A DNA stretch of 32,167 nucleotides from Thermoplasmata archaeon (GCA_021785735.1 JAJYEP010000008.1:1-32167); one strand, 5' to 3'; shown: positions 23,917 through 31,953, numbered from the stretch's first letter. The notes: generated from the letters alone by a model not told the origin. Numbers and translations are program-made.

Positions 23917-24124
23917 TCATTTATCCCTTCGCTTACTGTTATTACCGGGCAGTATTCATTATTTTTCCCATTATCCGCGAATGTTAAAATTACGGTGCTG
24001 GACGCACGAAAATCTTTAGCCGGTCAGGTCATGTTCTATATAGACAACAAAAACTGTCCTGAACGACTGAAATTGCTATTTATACTTGCTATCTTTCATG
24101 AATTAATATAAATATTTTGGTAGA

Positions 24125-24136
24125 AATATTTTTATA
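24125..24136 (+). promoter_or_regulatory. TATA box of the sugar-porter MFS gene
   Basis: AATATTTTTATA is centred about 28 nt before the ATG at 24159. This supports that start over the track's upstream codon at 24117, which lies before the promoter. Confidence 0.55.
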
Positions 24137-24158
24137 CCCTGAAACGGTATTCATTTTT

Positions 24159-25583
24159 ATGGCAGATAAACAACCAGGAACTTATACTACAGACTCTCTG
24201 CCCAGGCTCGACAGGTTGCCTTGGAGTTCATGGCACCTGAAGATGCTTTTAATTCTAGGCGGAGGGATGCTTTTTGAGGGATTTACACTCGGTCTGGGCG
24301 GAGGTACCATTAGCTCCATTGGAAAGGTACTGGATCTGACCTCAATCGAAGGATCGGTCGGGGCGACCTCTGCCTTCCTTGTGGGTGAGTTGGTAGGGGC
24401 TATATACTTGGGGAATCTCTCCGACAAGATAGGAAGGAGACCTCTGTTTATAGCAAGTATGGCTATAATTTTGGCGGGTGCCTTGCTTACAATTGCATCC
24501 TTCAACTTTATATCATTCGCGTTTTTCAGGGCCCTTACAGGATTTGGTGTGGGTGGTGAATTTGGTGCCACGATAGCAGCACTCCAGGAATTCATGCCTT
24601 CGAAGACGAGGGGGCTTTATACAGGAACAGGCAATGCTGTGCTCTATGATCTGGGCGGAGTGGTGGCATCTCTGGTTGCTTACGTGGCTATCAGCGCACT
24701 TCCTCTTAATGTTGGATGGAGGGTTGCCTTTGCCACCGCTGCTATTCTTGCTGCCGTCATTCTTGTTGCGAGGTTTGGGCTTCCCGAATCGCCAAGATTC
24801 CTTGTTGCACATGGAAAGTCTGCCGAAGCTGAAAAGATGGTATCCGGCATTGAATCCAGAATAGAGAAATCTCAGAGTATAAAGCTGCCACCTGTTCAGC
24901 CAATCACTGTTATGGCCGCAGGAGGTACCAAGGAAAGATTCGGAACGCTGTTTGGCAAGTACAAGAAGCGCCTGACTCTGGCGTGGATCCTGAACTTCAC
25001 CGAAACCTGGCCTTATTATGCTGCATTTGGCGTTTTACCGTTCATTTTTACAAAGGTCTTCAAATATCCAGGGGCAAATGTAGGATTGTTGCTTGCCGCA
25101 ATAACGGCGGGCGGTGTTCTGGGAGTCTTCGTTATGTCCTATCTCCTTGATACCCTTGGCAGAAGACCAGTAATAACCATATCCTATGGAATCGCCGGAA
25201 TAATGTGGGTGATAGTCGGGGTAATATACAGTTTTGTTCCATTTTACGGCTTCATCGGGCTTCTGGTGATTGTCTACTTCTTCACCTACTCTGCGGCAGG
25301 AATTCTCTATGTGCAGATTGGTGAAATGTTCCCTACAGAATCAAGGAGTTCAGGACTCGGTACAGCCATCGGATTTGGAAGGCTGGGTGGAATCATAGGT
25401 TCCCCACTCCTCCTCCTCCTGCTTCCGAGCACTCCGGGTACATTCAATCTTCTACCTATCTTCCTTATCACGGGAGTGGTAATGCTGGTTGGTGCCCTAT
25501 CTGAGATAGTACTGGGCCCGGAGATGAAGAAGAAGAGTTTGGAAGAGGCCTCGGCCTTAAAACCTGGCGAAATTGTCGACTAA
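24159..25583 (+). CDS. MFS transporter, sugar-porter type
   Basis: This 474-residue protein has twelve predicted helices and clear sugar-porter signatures: GNLSDKIGRRPLF after helix 2, RALTGFGVGGEFGA in helix 4, PESPRFLVAHGKSAEAEK at the start of the central loop, and SYLLDTLGRRPVI as the second-half repeat. The central cytoplasmic loop is about 60 residues. It probably imports a sugar, sugar acid or other small organic acid with protons, fitting an acidophile. The start is the ATG at 24159. A strong hairpin followed by T residues lies 18 bases after the stop, and a DapA/KDG-aldolase family gene follows. Confidence 0.92.
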   Translation: MADKQPGTYTTDSLPRLDRLPWSSWHLKMLLILGGGMLFEGFTLGLGGGTISSIGKVLDLTSIEGSVGATSAFLVGELVGAIYLGNLSDKIGRRPLFIASMAIILAGALLTIASFNFISFAFFRALTGFGVGGEFGATIAALQEFMPSKTRGLYTGTGNAVLYDLGGVVASLVAYVAISALPLNVGWRVAFATAAILAAVILVARFGLPESPRFLVAHGKSAEAEKMVSGIESRIEKSQSIKLPPVQPITVMAAGGTKERFGTLFGKYKKRLTLAWILNFTETWPYYAAFGVLPFIFTKVFKYPGANVGLLLAAITAGGVLGVFVMSYLLDTLGRRPVITISYGIAGIMWVIVGVIYSFVPFYGFIGLLVIVYFFTYSAAGILYVQIGEMFPTESRSSGLGTAIGFGRLGGIIGSPLLLLLLPSTPGTFNLLPIFLITGVVMLVGALSEIVLGPEMKKKSLEEASALKPGEIVD

Positions 25584-25600
25584 AATACGAATAACAATAT

Positions 25601-25625
25601 ATGGTGGGATTCCCCACCATTTTTG
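25601..25625 (+). terminator. Hairpin plus T-tract after the sugar-porter gene
   Basis: ATGGTGGG and CCCACCAT form a perfect 8-bp stem around an ATTC loop, followed directly by a T run. It looks like a bacterial-type intrinsic terminator, 18 bases after the stop codon. Archaea often end transcripts at T-runs alone, so a paired stem of this strength stands out. Confidence 0.55.
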
Positions 25626-25700
25626 ATTTCTCAATTTTTTGCAATAGTGGTATGCTTATTTTGGAATGATTTTTGTCGCGAAACTATATTGTAAGTGCTA

Positions 25701-25713
25701 ATTTTATTATAAC
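25701..25713 (+). promoter_or_regulatory. TATA box of the aldolase gene
   Basis: ATTTTATTATAAC is centred 25 nt before the ATG at 25732, supporting that codon over the track's TTG at 25723. Confidence 0.5.
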
Positions 25714-25731
25714 GCGGTCGAATTGCTCTTT

Positions 25732-26613
25732 ATGTCGCAGAATCTCCATGGAGCGCTTGCAGAGATTTTTTTGGCTCTTGACGATGAAGGAATTCCTGAT
25801 ACTGAAAATACAAGGAATCACGTCAGATATCTCCTTGCTAACGGTGTCAAGGGTTTTTTTGTGGGTGGTGTGGCGGCCGAAGGTTTTACTTTTAATGTTG
25901 AAGAACGTCTGGCATGGTTAAAAACCGTCGTTGATGAGACAAATGGAAATGTTCCTGTCATCTTCAACATTTCTTCCATCAATTTACGCGATGTAAAAGA
26001 ACTTGCTGGCAAGGCGGTTGATATTGGATGCGATGTCATTTCCTTGACTCAGACTACCCCAGTTTTGTTCGGTGATGCTGAGATATTGAAGTTCTATACG
26101 ACTATTGCTGACACGGTAGATCTTCCTATAATGCTGTACAATGAATCTGCAATCGGAAATACATTGAAGATAGATTTAGTGAAGAAAATTTTCTCAACGC
26201 TTGAGAATTTCAGATATTATAAGGACAGCACCCATAACATAATTGATCTTCATACTCTGTTGTCCATAGAGAGGCCTCCTCAAGTCTTTGCGGGAAGCGA
26301 TGGACTGATTTATGACATAATGGCCTCTGGGGGATCCGGAATTGTTTCCCTCGTGATTGACGTATTTCCGAAACTGATCACAGATATAGTTGATTCATTG
26401 GAGAGAGGCAGTTTTAAGAAGGCTCTCGATCAGCAGAGGTTCATTCTTAAAGTTCGTTCTGTTCTGAAAGCAGGTGGACTGACATCCGGTTACAGGTACG
26501 CATCTGGACTTATAGGTGTTGAGCTGGGGAATCCCAGAATTCCGTATTCCACATTATCCGACAAAGATAAGACTTCAATAAAAAAGGGTCTTGAAGATCT
26601 CGGTCTTGTTTGA
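25732..26613 (+). CDS. DapA/KDG-aldolase family protein
   Basis: This 293-residue class I aldolase/lyase is related to dihydrodipicolinate synthase and 2-keto-3-deoxygluconate aldolase. The Schiff-base Lys lies in FRYYKDSTHN (Lys about 164) and the catalytic Tyr in PIMLYNESAIG (Tyr about 136). The motif that is GTTGE in DapA reads GGVAAEGF (about 45-52), so the two Thr are lost and the pyruvate-side proton relay must differ. VFAGSDGLIYDIMASGGSG resembles the later part of archaeal KDG aldolase. It follows a sugar-porter gene, and Thermoplasmatales use a non-phosphorylated Entner-Doudoroff pathway, so a keto-deoxy sugar acid aldolase is the best guess; lysine synthesis is unlikely because no lysine genes are near. 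Confidence 0.82.
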   Translation: MSQNLHGALAEIFLALDDEGIPDTENTRNHVRYLLANGVKGFFVGGVAAEGFTFNVEERLAWLKTVVDETNGNVPVIFNISSINLRDVKELAGKAVDIGCDVISLTQTTPVLFGDAEILKFYTTIADTVDLPIMLYNESAIGNTLKIDLVKKIFSTLENFRYYKDSTHNIIDLHTLLSIERPPQVFAGSDGLIYDIMASGGSGIVSLVIDVFPKLITDIVDSLERGSFKKALDQQRFILKVRSVLKAGGLTSGYRYASGLIGVELGNPRIPYSTLSDKDKTSIKKGLEDLGLV

Positions 26614-26626
26614 GTATTTTCTCCTT

Positions 26627-26646
26627 AGACCAGCAGGTCTGTTTTT
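26627..26646 (+). terminator. Small hairpin plus T-tract after the aldolase gene
   Basis: AGACC-AGCA-GGTCT forms a 5-bp stem with a 4-base loop, then GTTTTT, 13 bases past the stop codon. The stem is short, so confidence is modest. Confidence 0.35.
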
Positions 26647-26683
26647 GACAAAGGTAATAAACTGCTGACGAGTCTGGTCTTGT

Positions 26684-27271
26684 ATGGAATACAAGCATTT
26701 GCCTTCATTCCTTCTCTGGTTTGGAATTTTGTCCATGATATCTGCATTGATCTGGATAACCGCAGCAATTTTGATCAATCCCGGTTTTGACTTTTACACT
26801 GGTGCACTTAGCCAGCTGGGATCTCCCGGTGCAAATTTTCCCTGGGTCTATAATGTAGGGCTCATGTTTACATCAGTCCTCCTCTTTATTTTCGCCATTT
26901 CACTGCTCCTGCATTCAGTGAACAGAATCGAATCCGCTGGAAGTTCGTTTCTAATGATCGCCGCCCTCTTCCTTGCACTTATTGGAATATATCATGGTGG
27001 AACATATCCCCACGACTTTGTTTCATTGTGGTTTTTCATCCTGGCCGATATAGCCATAATCACATGGGGAATAGGACTTGCTCTCCACAATCTGGCATGG
27101 AGCGGGTATATTCTCCTCGTTGCAGCGATTTCAACCGGTGCCGGTTTCGGTTTGAACTGGCCGTCGAGTGCTGAACTCGAGACATTCGGTACTGCTGCCA
27201 TAGCGACTTGGGCCGTCCTCATGATTATTTTTCTTCGGGGAAAATCGGTGGTGCCCGCGGGTTCTGCATAA
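26684..27271 (+). CDS. DUF998 family membrane protein
   Basis: This 195-residue protein has six predicted membrane helices. The pattern DFYTGALSQLGSPGANFPWVYNVGLMFTS after helix 1 (with LSxLG and an N/F-rich turn) and the late PHDFVSLWFF motif match DUF998, a family of unknown function common in archaea and bacteria. The conserved His-Asp in the fourth segment could be functional. GTAATAAAC at 26654-26662 is placed as a leaderless promoter, so it is probably transcribed separately from the aldolase gene. No substrate or partner can be inferred. Confidence 0.85.
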   Translation: MEYKHLPSFLLWFGILSMISALIWITAAILINPGFDFYTGALSQLGSPGANFPWVYNVGLMFTSVLLFIFAISLLLHSVNRIESAGSSFLMIAALFLALIGIYHGGTYPHDFVSLWFFILADIAIITWGIGLALHNLAWSGYILLVAAISTGAGFGLNWPSSAELETFGTAAIATWAVLMIIFLRGKSVVPAGSA

Positions 27272-27325
27272 TTTTTCTCTTATTTTCCGATACTGTTATG
27301 GGATGAGATCAGGCGTCTTTAAGTG

Positions 27326-28261
27326 TTATAACTTCCCCTGACTCTGTGTCCGCTTTGATCTTACGTTAGTTAGAAGATCGACGTTTGTGTAAAATGCCTT
27401 CCCTCTTGATAGATTCCCGTTGCCATTTCTGGAGTTGTTATCCGGGTAGTATCTTACAAATGTGGGATTTCCAAATATTTCCCTGAAGTAGTCAACGCCA
27501 AGGTTCAGATTCATTAGAAATTTTCCCTGCAGCTTACCTATTACAGATTTTATATCTGTGAAGTCATTCTTTGTAAAATTGTAATTATACCATTGTTTTC
27601 CAACATATGGAGGATCAAGATAGAAGAATGCTTCCGGGCTGTCGTACTTTTTTATCAAATCCCTGAAATCCATGTTTTCAATCTTCCAACTTCTGACCCT
27701 ATTTTCTATCGCTGCAAAATTTTCCAGAGTTTTACTTACAAACCGCTGAACTGATTTTTCTCTTGTGGTTGCATAGGTTTTTCCCATTCCTCCAAAGCTT
27801 GAGCTGAACTTGTAAATTGTGTATACAGATCTTTCCTCGATTGTCGGAAGCCTGCCCTGCCATTTTCTGGTCCTGTGTGCAACATTCGGAATAGACTGTC
27901 GATAGGACTCCCATTCCTCTACGTATTCAATCAGACCCCTATCGCTTTGATTTCCTGCTCCATGACCGTTTGACTTCCTCATTCCTTTTGATGCGTGAGG
28001 CTGTTGAAGATAACGCGAAATTTGGGATAGCAACTTCCTGGTTTCATTTGGCTTCTCCTGAATTGCCCTGAACATTTCTGCAAGTTCGATTTCATAATCG
28101 TTATACACATTCATTTCTGCCTTGACGTTAAGGGAGACAGAACCGGATCCGCCAAAGACATCAACCATCATTCTCAAACCGGACATTCTGAAGACCCTGT
28201 AAATCTCAGGGATCAGAACATTTTTTGCACCAGGATATTTTATGAGTCTCAAAAGAGCCAT
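27326..28261 (-). CDS. D12-class N6-adenine DNA methyltransferase, orphan
   Basis: This 311-residue SAM-dependent enzyme has the N-terminal LIKYPGAKNVLIPEI (the family usually has KxxGGK), the SAM motif VDVFGGSGSVSLN (about 33-45), NDYEIELAEMFRAI and the catalytic FFYLDPPYVG (about 217-226; DPPY motif). This order is typical of Dam/M.DpnII-type enzymes that methylate adenine. No restriction endonuclease or specificity subunit lies next to it, so it is probably a solitary methylase acting in marking, repair or regulation, or a phage-type protective enzyme. The recognition site cannot be read from the sequence. The C-terminal 40 residues are rich in Asn, Arg and Ser. Confidence 0.92.
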   Translation of the reverse strand: MALLRLIKYPGAKNVLIPEIYRVFRMSGLRMMVDVFGGSGSVSLNVKAEMNVYNDYEIELAEMFRAIQEKPNETRKLLSQISRYLQQPHASKGMRKSNGHGAGNQSDRGLIEYVEEWESYRQSIPNVAHRTRKWQGRLPTIEERSVYTIYKFSSSFGGMGKTYATTREKSVQRFVSKTLENFAAIENRVRSWKIENMDFRDLIKKYDSPEAFFYLDPPYVGKQWYNYNFTKNDFTDIKSVIGKLQGKFLMNLNLGVDYFREIFGNPTFVRYYPDNNSRNGNGNLSRGKAFYTNVDLLTNVRSKRTQSQGKL

Positions 28262-28418
28262 TCAGTCAGTTACTTAAGATTCCTGAGATGCATTTAAGTC
28301 TTCCTTTTCTGCGATAGAATACGAATGCTATGTGCAATAATGTTTATCATCGTTGCCTTCTTCTGATCTGAGAACTCCGATTCAAAATTATCAATACAAG
28401 TATGATATTACGAATATA

Positions 28419-28428
28419 CTAATATTAT
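28419..28428 (+). promoter_or_regulatory. TATA box of the unknown gene at 28452
   Basis: CTAATATTAT is centred about 28 nt before the ATG at 28452. The TTG codons used in the track (28440, 28443) lie too close to it. Confidence 0.45.
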
Positions 28429-28451
28429 GAATTATTAGGTTGTTGATACAT

Positions 28452-28931
28452 ATGGATCAACCAACCAGATTTCCGACTTTTGAATGCATAATATCCAATA
28501 CTGTTGAAGAGTACGACTCCGAGGTAGAGTTTTTCTTCCTTGTCAAAAACTACCTGTTGTCCACACTGTCCAAGCTAACTTTCCTGGATCCGGAATGGAA
28601 GGATAATTACATCCGGGTAATGAAATTCATTTCTGATCTTTCAGATTCGCTGGTTCATGTAACTGAACCGCCCTCGTATGATTTTCTCGTGAAATTATCC
28701 CTGGTGGATGAGATTGAAGATAACCAGCTTGACAGGTTAATCCGTTCAAAATCGGAGACTGCTGCGGTTGTGGTTGAGGCATCGACAAGAACCAGAGAAC
28801 TGATGTACTGGTACGTGAAGAATTCCAGAGTTGAGAGATTTTCAAAAAGTTTCAACCCAGCACGTTTCCAGGGGTTGCCGTTCCTGAGGCTTGCTCTTAC
28901 ATACAGAAGCATCCAGGTCTCTAAAAAATAA
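28452..28931 (+). CDS. Hypothetical protein, helical, 159 residues
   Basis: No family is recognised. The 159 residues are mostly predicted helical, soluble and without signal peptide or membrane segment. The first 60 residues are acidic (TVEEYDSEVEFFFLVKNYLL), followed by long helices with Arg and Lys near the end (STRTRELMYWYVKNSRVERF). Only one Cys is present, so a metal site is unlikely. The ATG at 28452 is chosen over the upstream TTG codons because of the TATA position. It diverges from the orphan methylase and converges with the zinc-ribbon operon, 16 bases from it. A DNA-modification partner is possible but nothing in the sequence shows it. Confidence 0.7.
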   Translation: MDQPTRFPTFECIISNTVEEYDSEVEFFFLVKNYLLSTLSKLTFLDPEWKDNYIRVMKFISDLSDSLVHVTEPPSYDFLVKLSLVDEIEDNQLDRLIRSKSETAAVVVEASTRTRELMYWYVKNSRVERFSKSFNPARFQGLPFLRLALTYRSIQVSKK

Positions 28932-28947
28932 TGGATGAGATTACAAT

Positions 28948-29973
28948 TTACTTTTCCAGACCAATACTGTTGATTATCCTACCCGAGTTACCGTCTATCA
29001 CCAGTGAAATGGCGTTGTTCTTGTGAACGAACTTCGCAAACCAGACCGGCACGTGAAGCAACTCTGCATCTCCCACATCATCCTGGGTTGAGATTTTTTG
29101 TACCATGTGATAACGCTGATGAACCTTGTCACTTTGCAACTGATCCACAAAGGTCTTTGCCTGATATTTGGCTGAATCCTCACTTATATCCCCATTAAGC
29201 ACTTTTATTCCCTTTGGTATTTTGGAGACATCAAAAACTACTCTGCTTGTGAGATCGAAGGAATAGTCTTTTGGCTGATAGCTGAGCAGTCCTTTAACAG
29301 CAACTACGGGATAATTGTAATTCTGGTCAAGGGTATTTGATCTCAGGTTTCCCCTTCCACCTCCCATTCCACCCATCATCATGCCGCCCATCATGGCTCC
29401 ATCCATCATGCCGATTCCCATGCCCATGCCACGTCCTCTTCCTCCCCCCATTGCGCCACCCATCAGACCCATTAGCATGGCAGTTCCCGCTATGGATCCT
29501 ACCTCAGATGCCTCACTAACATAGGTATATTGCGTTCTTGCTGAAACAGGGACTATCACATAGGGAATGTATGCGAGATTCATTCCCTCGTTTTTTGATT
29601 CTTCCTCGAGATGCTTTCTTAGTAAACCTCTATCCATATAATCCTTTAAAATAGGGACAAGGGAATCACTTGTTGGAATTTTGAGAGGCAACATTGTGTG
29701 CTTTGACATGCTTTTCCAACCGTCATTGTTGAGAGTTATGCTTGCTCCACAATATTCACATGTAATAATCATCTCTCCAAGCTGCGGTTTTATTGGTGCT
29801 CCGCAGCTGGGACACTTTAGTTCCTGCACCTGATTTGATGCAATCACCGGTCGACTATCGCCTGGCTGAGAAGAAGTCTGCACCTGCGTTACCGGAGTGC
29901 CAATTTTGTATCCGCATTTAGGACAAAATTCCGAGTCGTCTGCTATCTGAGCTCCACACTTTGCACAATACAT
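28948..29973 (-). CDS. Double zinc-ribbon protein with Gly/Met-rich segment
   Basis: This 341-residue protein is the last gene of a three-gene operon. Residues 1-25 form a zinc ribbon (YCAKCG...FCPKCG); about 52-80 form a second one (LKCPSCGAPI...CEYCGASI). About 165-225 is a Gly/Met-rich hydrophobic stretch (MGLMGGAMGGGRGRGMGMG). The C-terminal part (about 235-341) ends LLHVPVWFAKFVHKNNAISLVIDGNSGRI, resembling the PxWxxxYxxxGxxxxxxVDGxTG motif of some zinc-ribbon membrane-linked proteins. The ATG at 29973 follows AAGGTGATC by four bases and is better than the track's GTG at 29982, which lies inside that site. The function is unknown; it shares its ribbon and Gly/Met-rich design with the gene before it. 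Confidence 0.8.
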   Translation of the reverse strand: MYCAKCGAQIADDSEFCPKCGYKIGTPVTQVQTSSQPGDSRPVIASNQVQELKCPSCGAPIKPQLGEMIITCEYCGASITLNNDGWKSMSKHTMLPLKIPTSDSLVPILKDYMDRGLLRKHLEEESKNEGMNLAYIPYVIVPVSARTQYTYVSEASEVGSIAGTAMLMGLMGGAMGGGRGRGMGMGIGMMDGAMMGGMMMGGMGGGRGNLRSNTLDQNYNYPVVAVKGLLSYQPKDYSFDLTSRVVFDVSKIPKGIKVLNGDISEDSAKYQAKTFVDQLQSDKVHQRYHMVQKISTQDDVGDAELLHVPVWFAKFVHKNNAISLVIDGNSGRIINSIGLEK

Positions 29974-29983
29974 AATGATCACC

Positions 29984-31150
29984 TTAGAGTTGCTTACCGC
30001 AATTTGGACAAAACTTGGTACCTTTTGGAGATTCCACGCCGCAACTGGGGCATTTTATCTTTTCAACCTCGAGAAGTGTTCCGCAGTTAGGACAGAATTT
30101 GGTTCCAGCAGGCGATTCTGTTCCACATTTTGGGCATTTTATGGTTCCCTGCTGTTGCTGACTTTGCAGCGAAGTACCACAGTTCGGACAGAATGCTGCT
30201 GTAACAGGAACAATGGTTCCACACTTTGGGCACTGTTTTGTCTGTGACTGCTGCAATCCGGATGACATTCCTCCCATCATCTGGCCGCCCATAGCGTATC
30301 CCATTCCTGCCCCGGCTCCAAGACCAATACCTATCCCAGCTCCTGCTCCTGCAACTCCAGTAGGATTTTTTGCTGCATCCACCATTGCCTCACCTGCCTG
30401 AAGCTGCAGATAGTTCACTCCAAGAACTGACATCTCTGATCTCTTGTCCACTGCTTTTTGAACTTCATCTGGCAGGTTAATGGTCAATCCTGATAGTTTG
30501 TTGATTTCAACCCCATACTGTGCGAACTGATCCGGTGCAGTTGCCAGAACGACCTGTTCTATATTGAGAAGATTAGCCGGTATATCAGTAACTTTCAATC
30601 CCTGGTCCTTCATTTTGCCGAGCGCATTATATACGAGAATAACCATCTGTTCCTTCAACCTTGAATCCACCTGGTCCGATGTCTCAACATTAAAGGTTCC
30701 CACAAACTGGTTTATGAAGTTTTCCGGATTCGATATTTTCCACCTGTATTCCCCATACACTTTTAAATTTACAACCCCAAAAGTTGGATCGTTGAACTGG
30801 TAAGATTGCGTGCTCCCGAACTTTCCGTCTAGAAATCTCCTCTGAATATAGTAAACTTCGGCCTGCTGTTGAACTCCTGTAAAAAATTTCAGTAGTCCCT
30901 GAACAACAGGCGCGTTGAAATCGGTTAGAGCATATCTGTTCGGCTGATCAAAGTACGTAAGAACCTTCCCGTCTCTAAAAAATACTGCGGTTTCATCCTC
31001 TCTTACCACGATATTGTCGTTGAATCTTATCAGACGGGGGACTTTCCACATTATGTTCCCTTCCTTGTACTGAGTTTCCCAGGCAATGGTTATGGATCCT
31101 GCCACACTTCCGCCTTTATCTGGAATGTTCTTTGATTTTTTTCCAATCAT
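29984..31150 (-). CDS. YdjI-like SPFH protein with three C-terminal zinc ribbons
   Basis: This 388-residue protein matches the COG4260 group (bacterial YdjI, sometimes named virion core protein-like). Its N-terminal SPFH region (about 30-275) has ETAVFFRDGKVLTYFDQPNRYAL, PTFGVVNLKVYGEYRWKI and LPDEVQKAVDKRSEMSVLG. A Gly/Ala/Met-rich linker follows (AGAGIGIGLGAGAGMGYAMG, about 280-300). It ends in three tandem zinc ribbons with the repeat KCPKCGTESPAGTKFCPNCG. It has no membrane helix, so it would attach peripherally. The ATG overlaps the stop of the preceding gene (ATGA). Bacterial relatives belong to envelope-stress operons with PspA; no PspA is present here. Confidence 0.88.
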   Translation of the reverse strand: MIGKKSKNIPDKGGSVAGSITIAWETQYKEGNIMWKVPRLIRFNDNIVVREDETAVFFRDGKVLTYFDQPNRYALTDFNAPVVQGLLKFFTGVQQQAEVYYIQRRFLDGKFGSTQSYQFNDPTFGVVNLKVYGEYRWKISNPENFINQFVGTFNVETSDQVDSRLKEQMVILVYNALGKMKDQGLKVTDIPANLLNIEQVVLATAPDQFAQYGVEINKLSGLTINLPDEVQKAVDKRSEMSVLGVNYLQLQAGEAMVDAAKNPTGVAGAGAGIGIGLGAGAGMGYAMGGQMMGGMSSGLQQSQTKQCPKCGTIVPVTAAFCPNCGTSLQSQQQQGTIKCPKCGTESPAGTKFCPNCGTLLEVEKIKCPSCGVESPKGTKFCPNCGKQL

Positions 31151-31710
31151 TTCTGTCCACCCCCAGAAATCAATATGTTTTCAACTGTCTCCAGTCTCTT
31201 CTCCCAGTTAGTACGAACCTGGAATATCAAATCTTCCATCGTCTTCGTAATATTCCTCATAGCGCCTGAATCTTTACTGTCTGTATTTTGTAACTGCCCA
31301 GATTCTTCATCTATTTTTGAAGCTGAATCCAGGAAAGCCAGATCATATTGGTAAAGCGACTTAAGTTTGGATTCGTCTATCCTGACAGCCGGGGAAATAC
31401 CCGTATACCCCTGTGCAGAATGAAGAATCTCTCCATCAAGCTGCTGAAGTTTGGATAAAACTGAACCAATCAGTGTTAGATTTTGAAAATTTCCATCGCT
31501 GGCCAGATCACTTCTTACGGATTGCAACTTTGCGATTGAATTATTCAGATTCTCAGAGACCTGTTTTCTTAGTAAGGCATCTGCAACCCTCAGGTCATCG
31601 CCGATCCTGTATTCCTTGAATCCCGGTATATGCAATTGGATCTTTTTTATTATGCCTCGGTTATCTTCAACTACGTTTCGTATATCCGGGTTTGGGTTGC
31701 CTGACTGCAT
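31147..31710 (-). CDS. Coiled-coil protein of the SPFH operon
   Basis: This 187-residue soluble protein has no recognised family. It is predicted to be almost entirely helical, with coiled-coil-like stretches (LRKQVSENLNNSIAKLQSVRS and MEDLIFQVRTNWEKRLETVE) and many Gln, Asp and Ser residues. There is no signal peptide, membrane segment or Cys. It is the first gene of the operon and overlaps the SPFH gene by four bases, so the two are probably made in a fixed ratio and may bind each other. It could fill the scaffold place that PspA has in bacterial operons with YdjI, though no sequence likeness to PspA was seen. Confidence 0.75.
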   Translation of the reverse strand: MQSGNPNPDIRNVVEDNRGIIKKIQLHIPGFKEYRIGDDLRVADALLRKQVSENLNNSIAKLQSVRSDLASDGNFQNLTLIGSVLSKLQQLDGEILHSAQGYTGISPAVRIDESKLKSLYQYDLAFLDSASKIDEESGQLQNTDSKDSGAMRNITKTMEDLIFQVRTNWEKRLETVENILISGGGQK

Positions 31711-31740
31711 TGAATGTCGATCTCCATCATGTTAGTTGAG

Positions 31741-31753
31741 AATATATAATTAT
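31741..31753 (-). promoter_or_regulatory. TATA box of the SPFH/zinc-ribbon operon
   Basis: ATAATTATATATT on the minus strand lies about 35 nt before the ATG at 31710, which leaves a short leader of roughly ten bases. GGAG in that interval is too far from the ATG to be convincing. Confidence 0.45.
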
Positions 31754-31924
31754 GCGGTCTTATAATAACTGGTGTGACGTTTCTCCTGCATCAGAATATA
31801 AATTTGATATAAAAGTCGTTACTGATGAATTCCCATTTCTTTGGACGATATTGAATTTTATCACTAAACGAAAGAATAAGAGCGTTTCCTTCGGTTATGA
31901 AGCTCGTCCATTCTCAACGGTATG

Positions 31925-31933
31925 ATTATATAG
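31925..31933 (+). promoter_or_regulatory. TATA box of srp54
   Basis: ATTATATAG is centred 25 nt before the ATG at 31954, fitting a leaderless transcript. Confidence 0.5.
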
Positions 31934-31953
31934 TTTTTTTAACTGAAGATTCG

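Noticed and set aside
30000-30240. Short direct repeats that could suggest a repeat array
   Set aside because: They encode the three tandem zinc ribbons of the SPFH protein and are not CRISPR or mobile repeats.
29975-30401. Plus-strand ORFs across the zinc-ribbon repeats
   Set aside because: Antisense shadows created by the repetitive zinc-ribbon and Gly-rich coding sequence.
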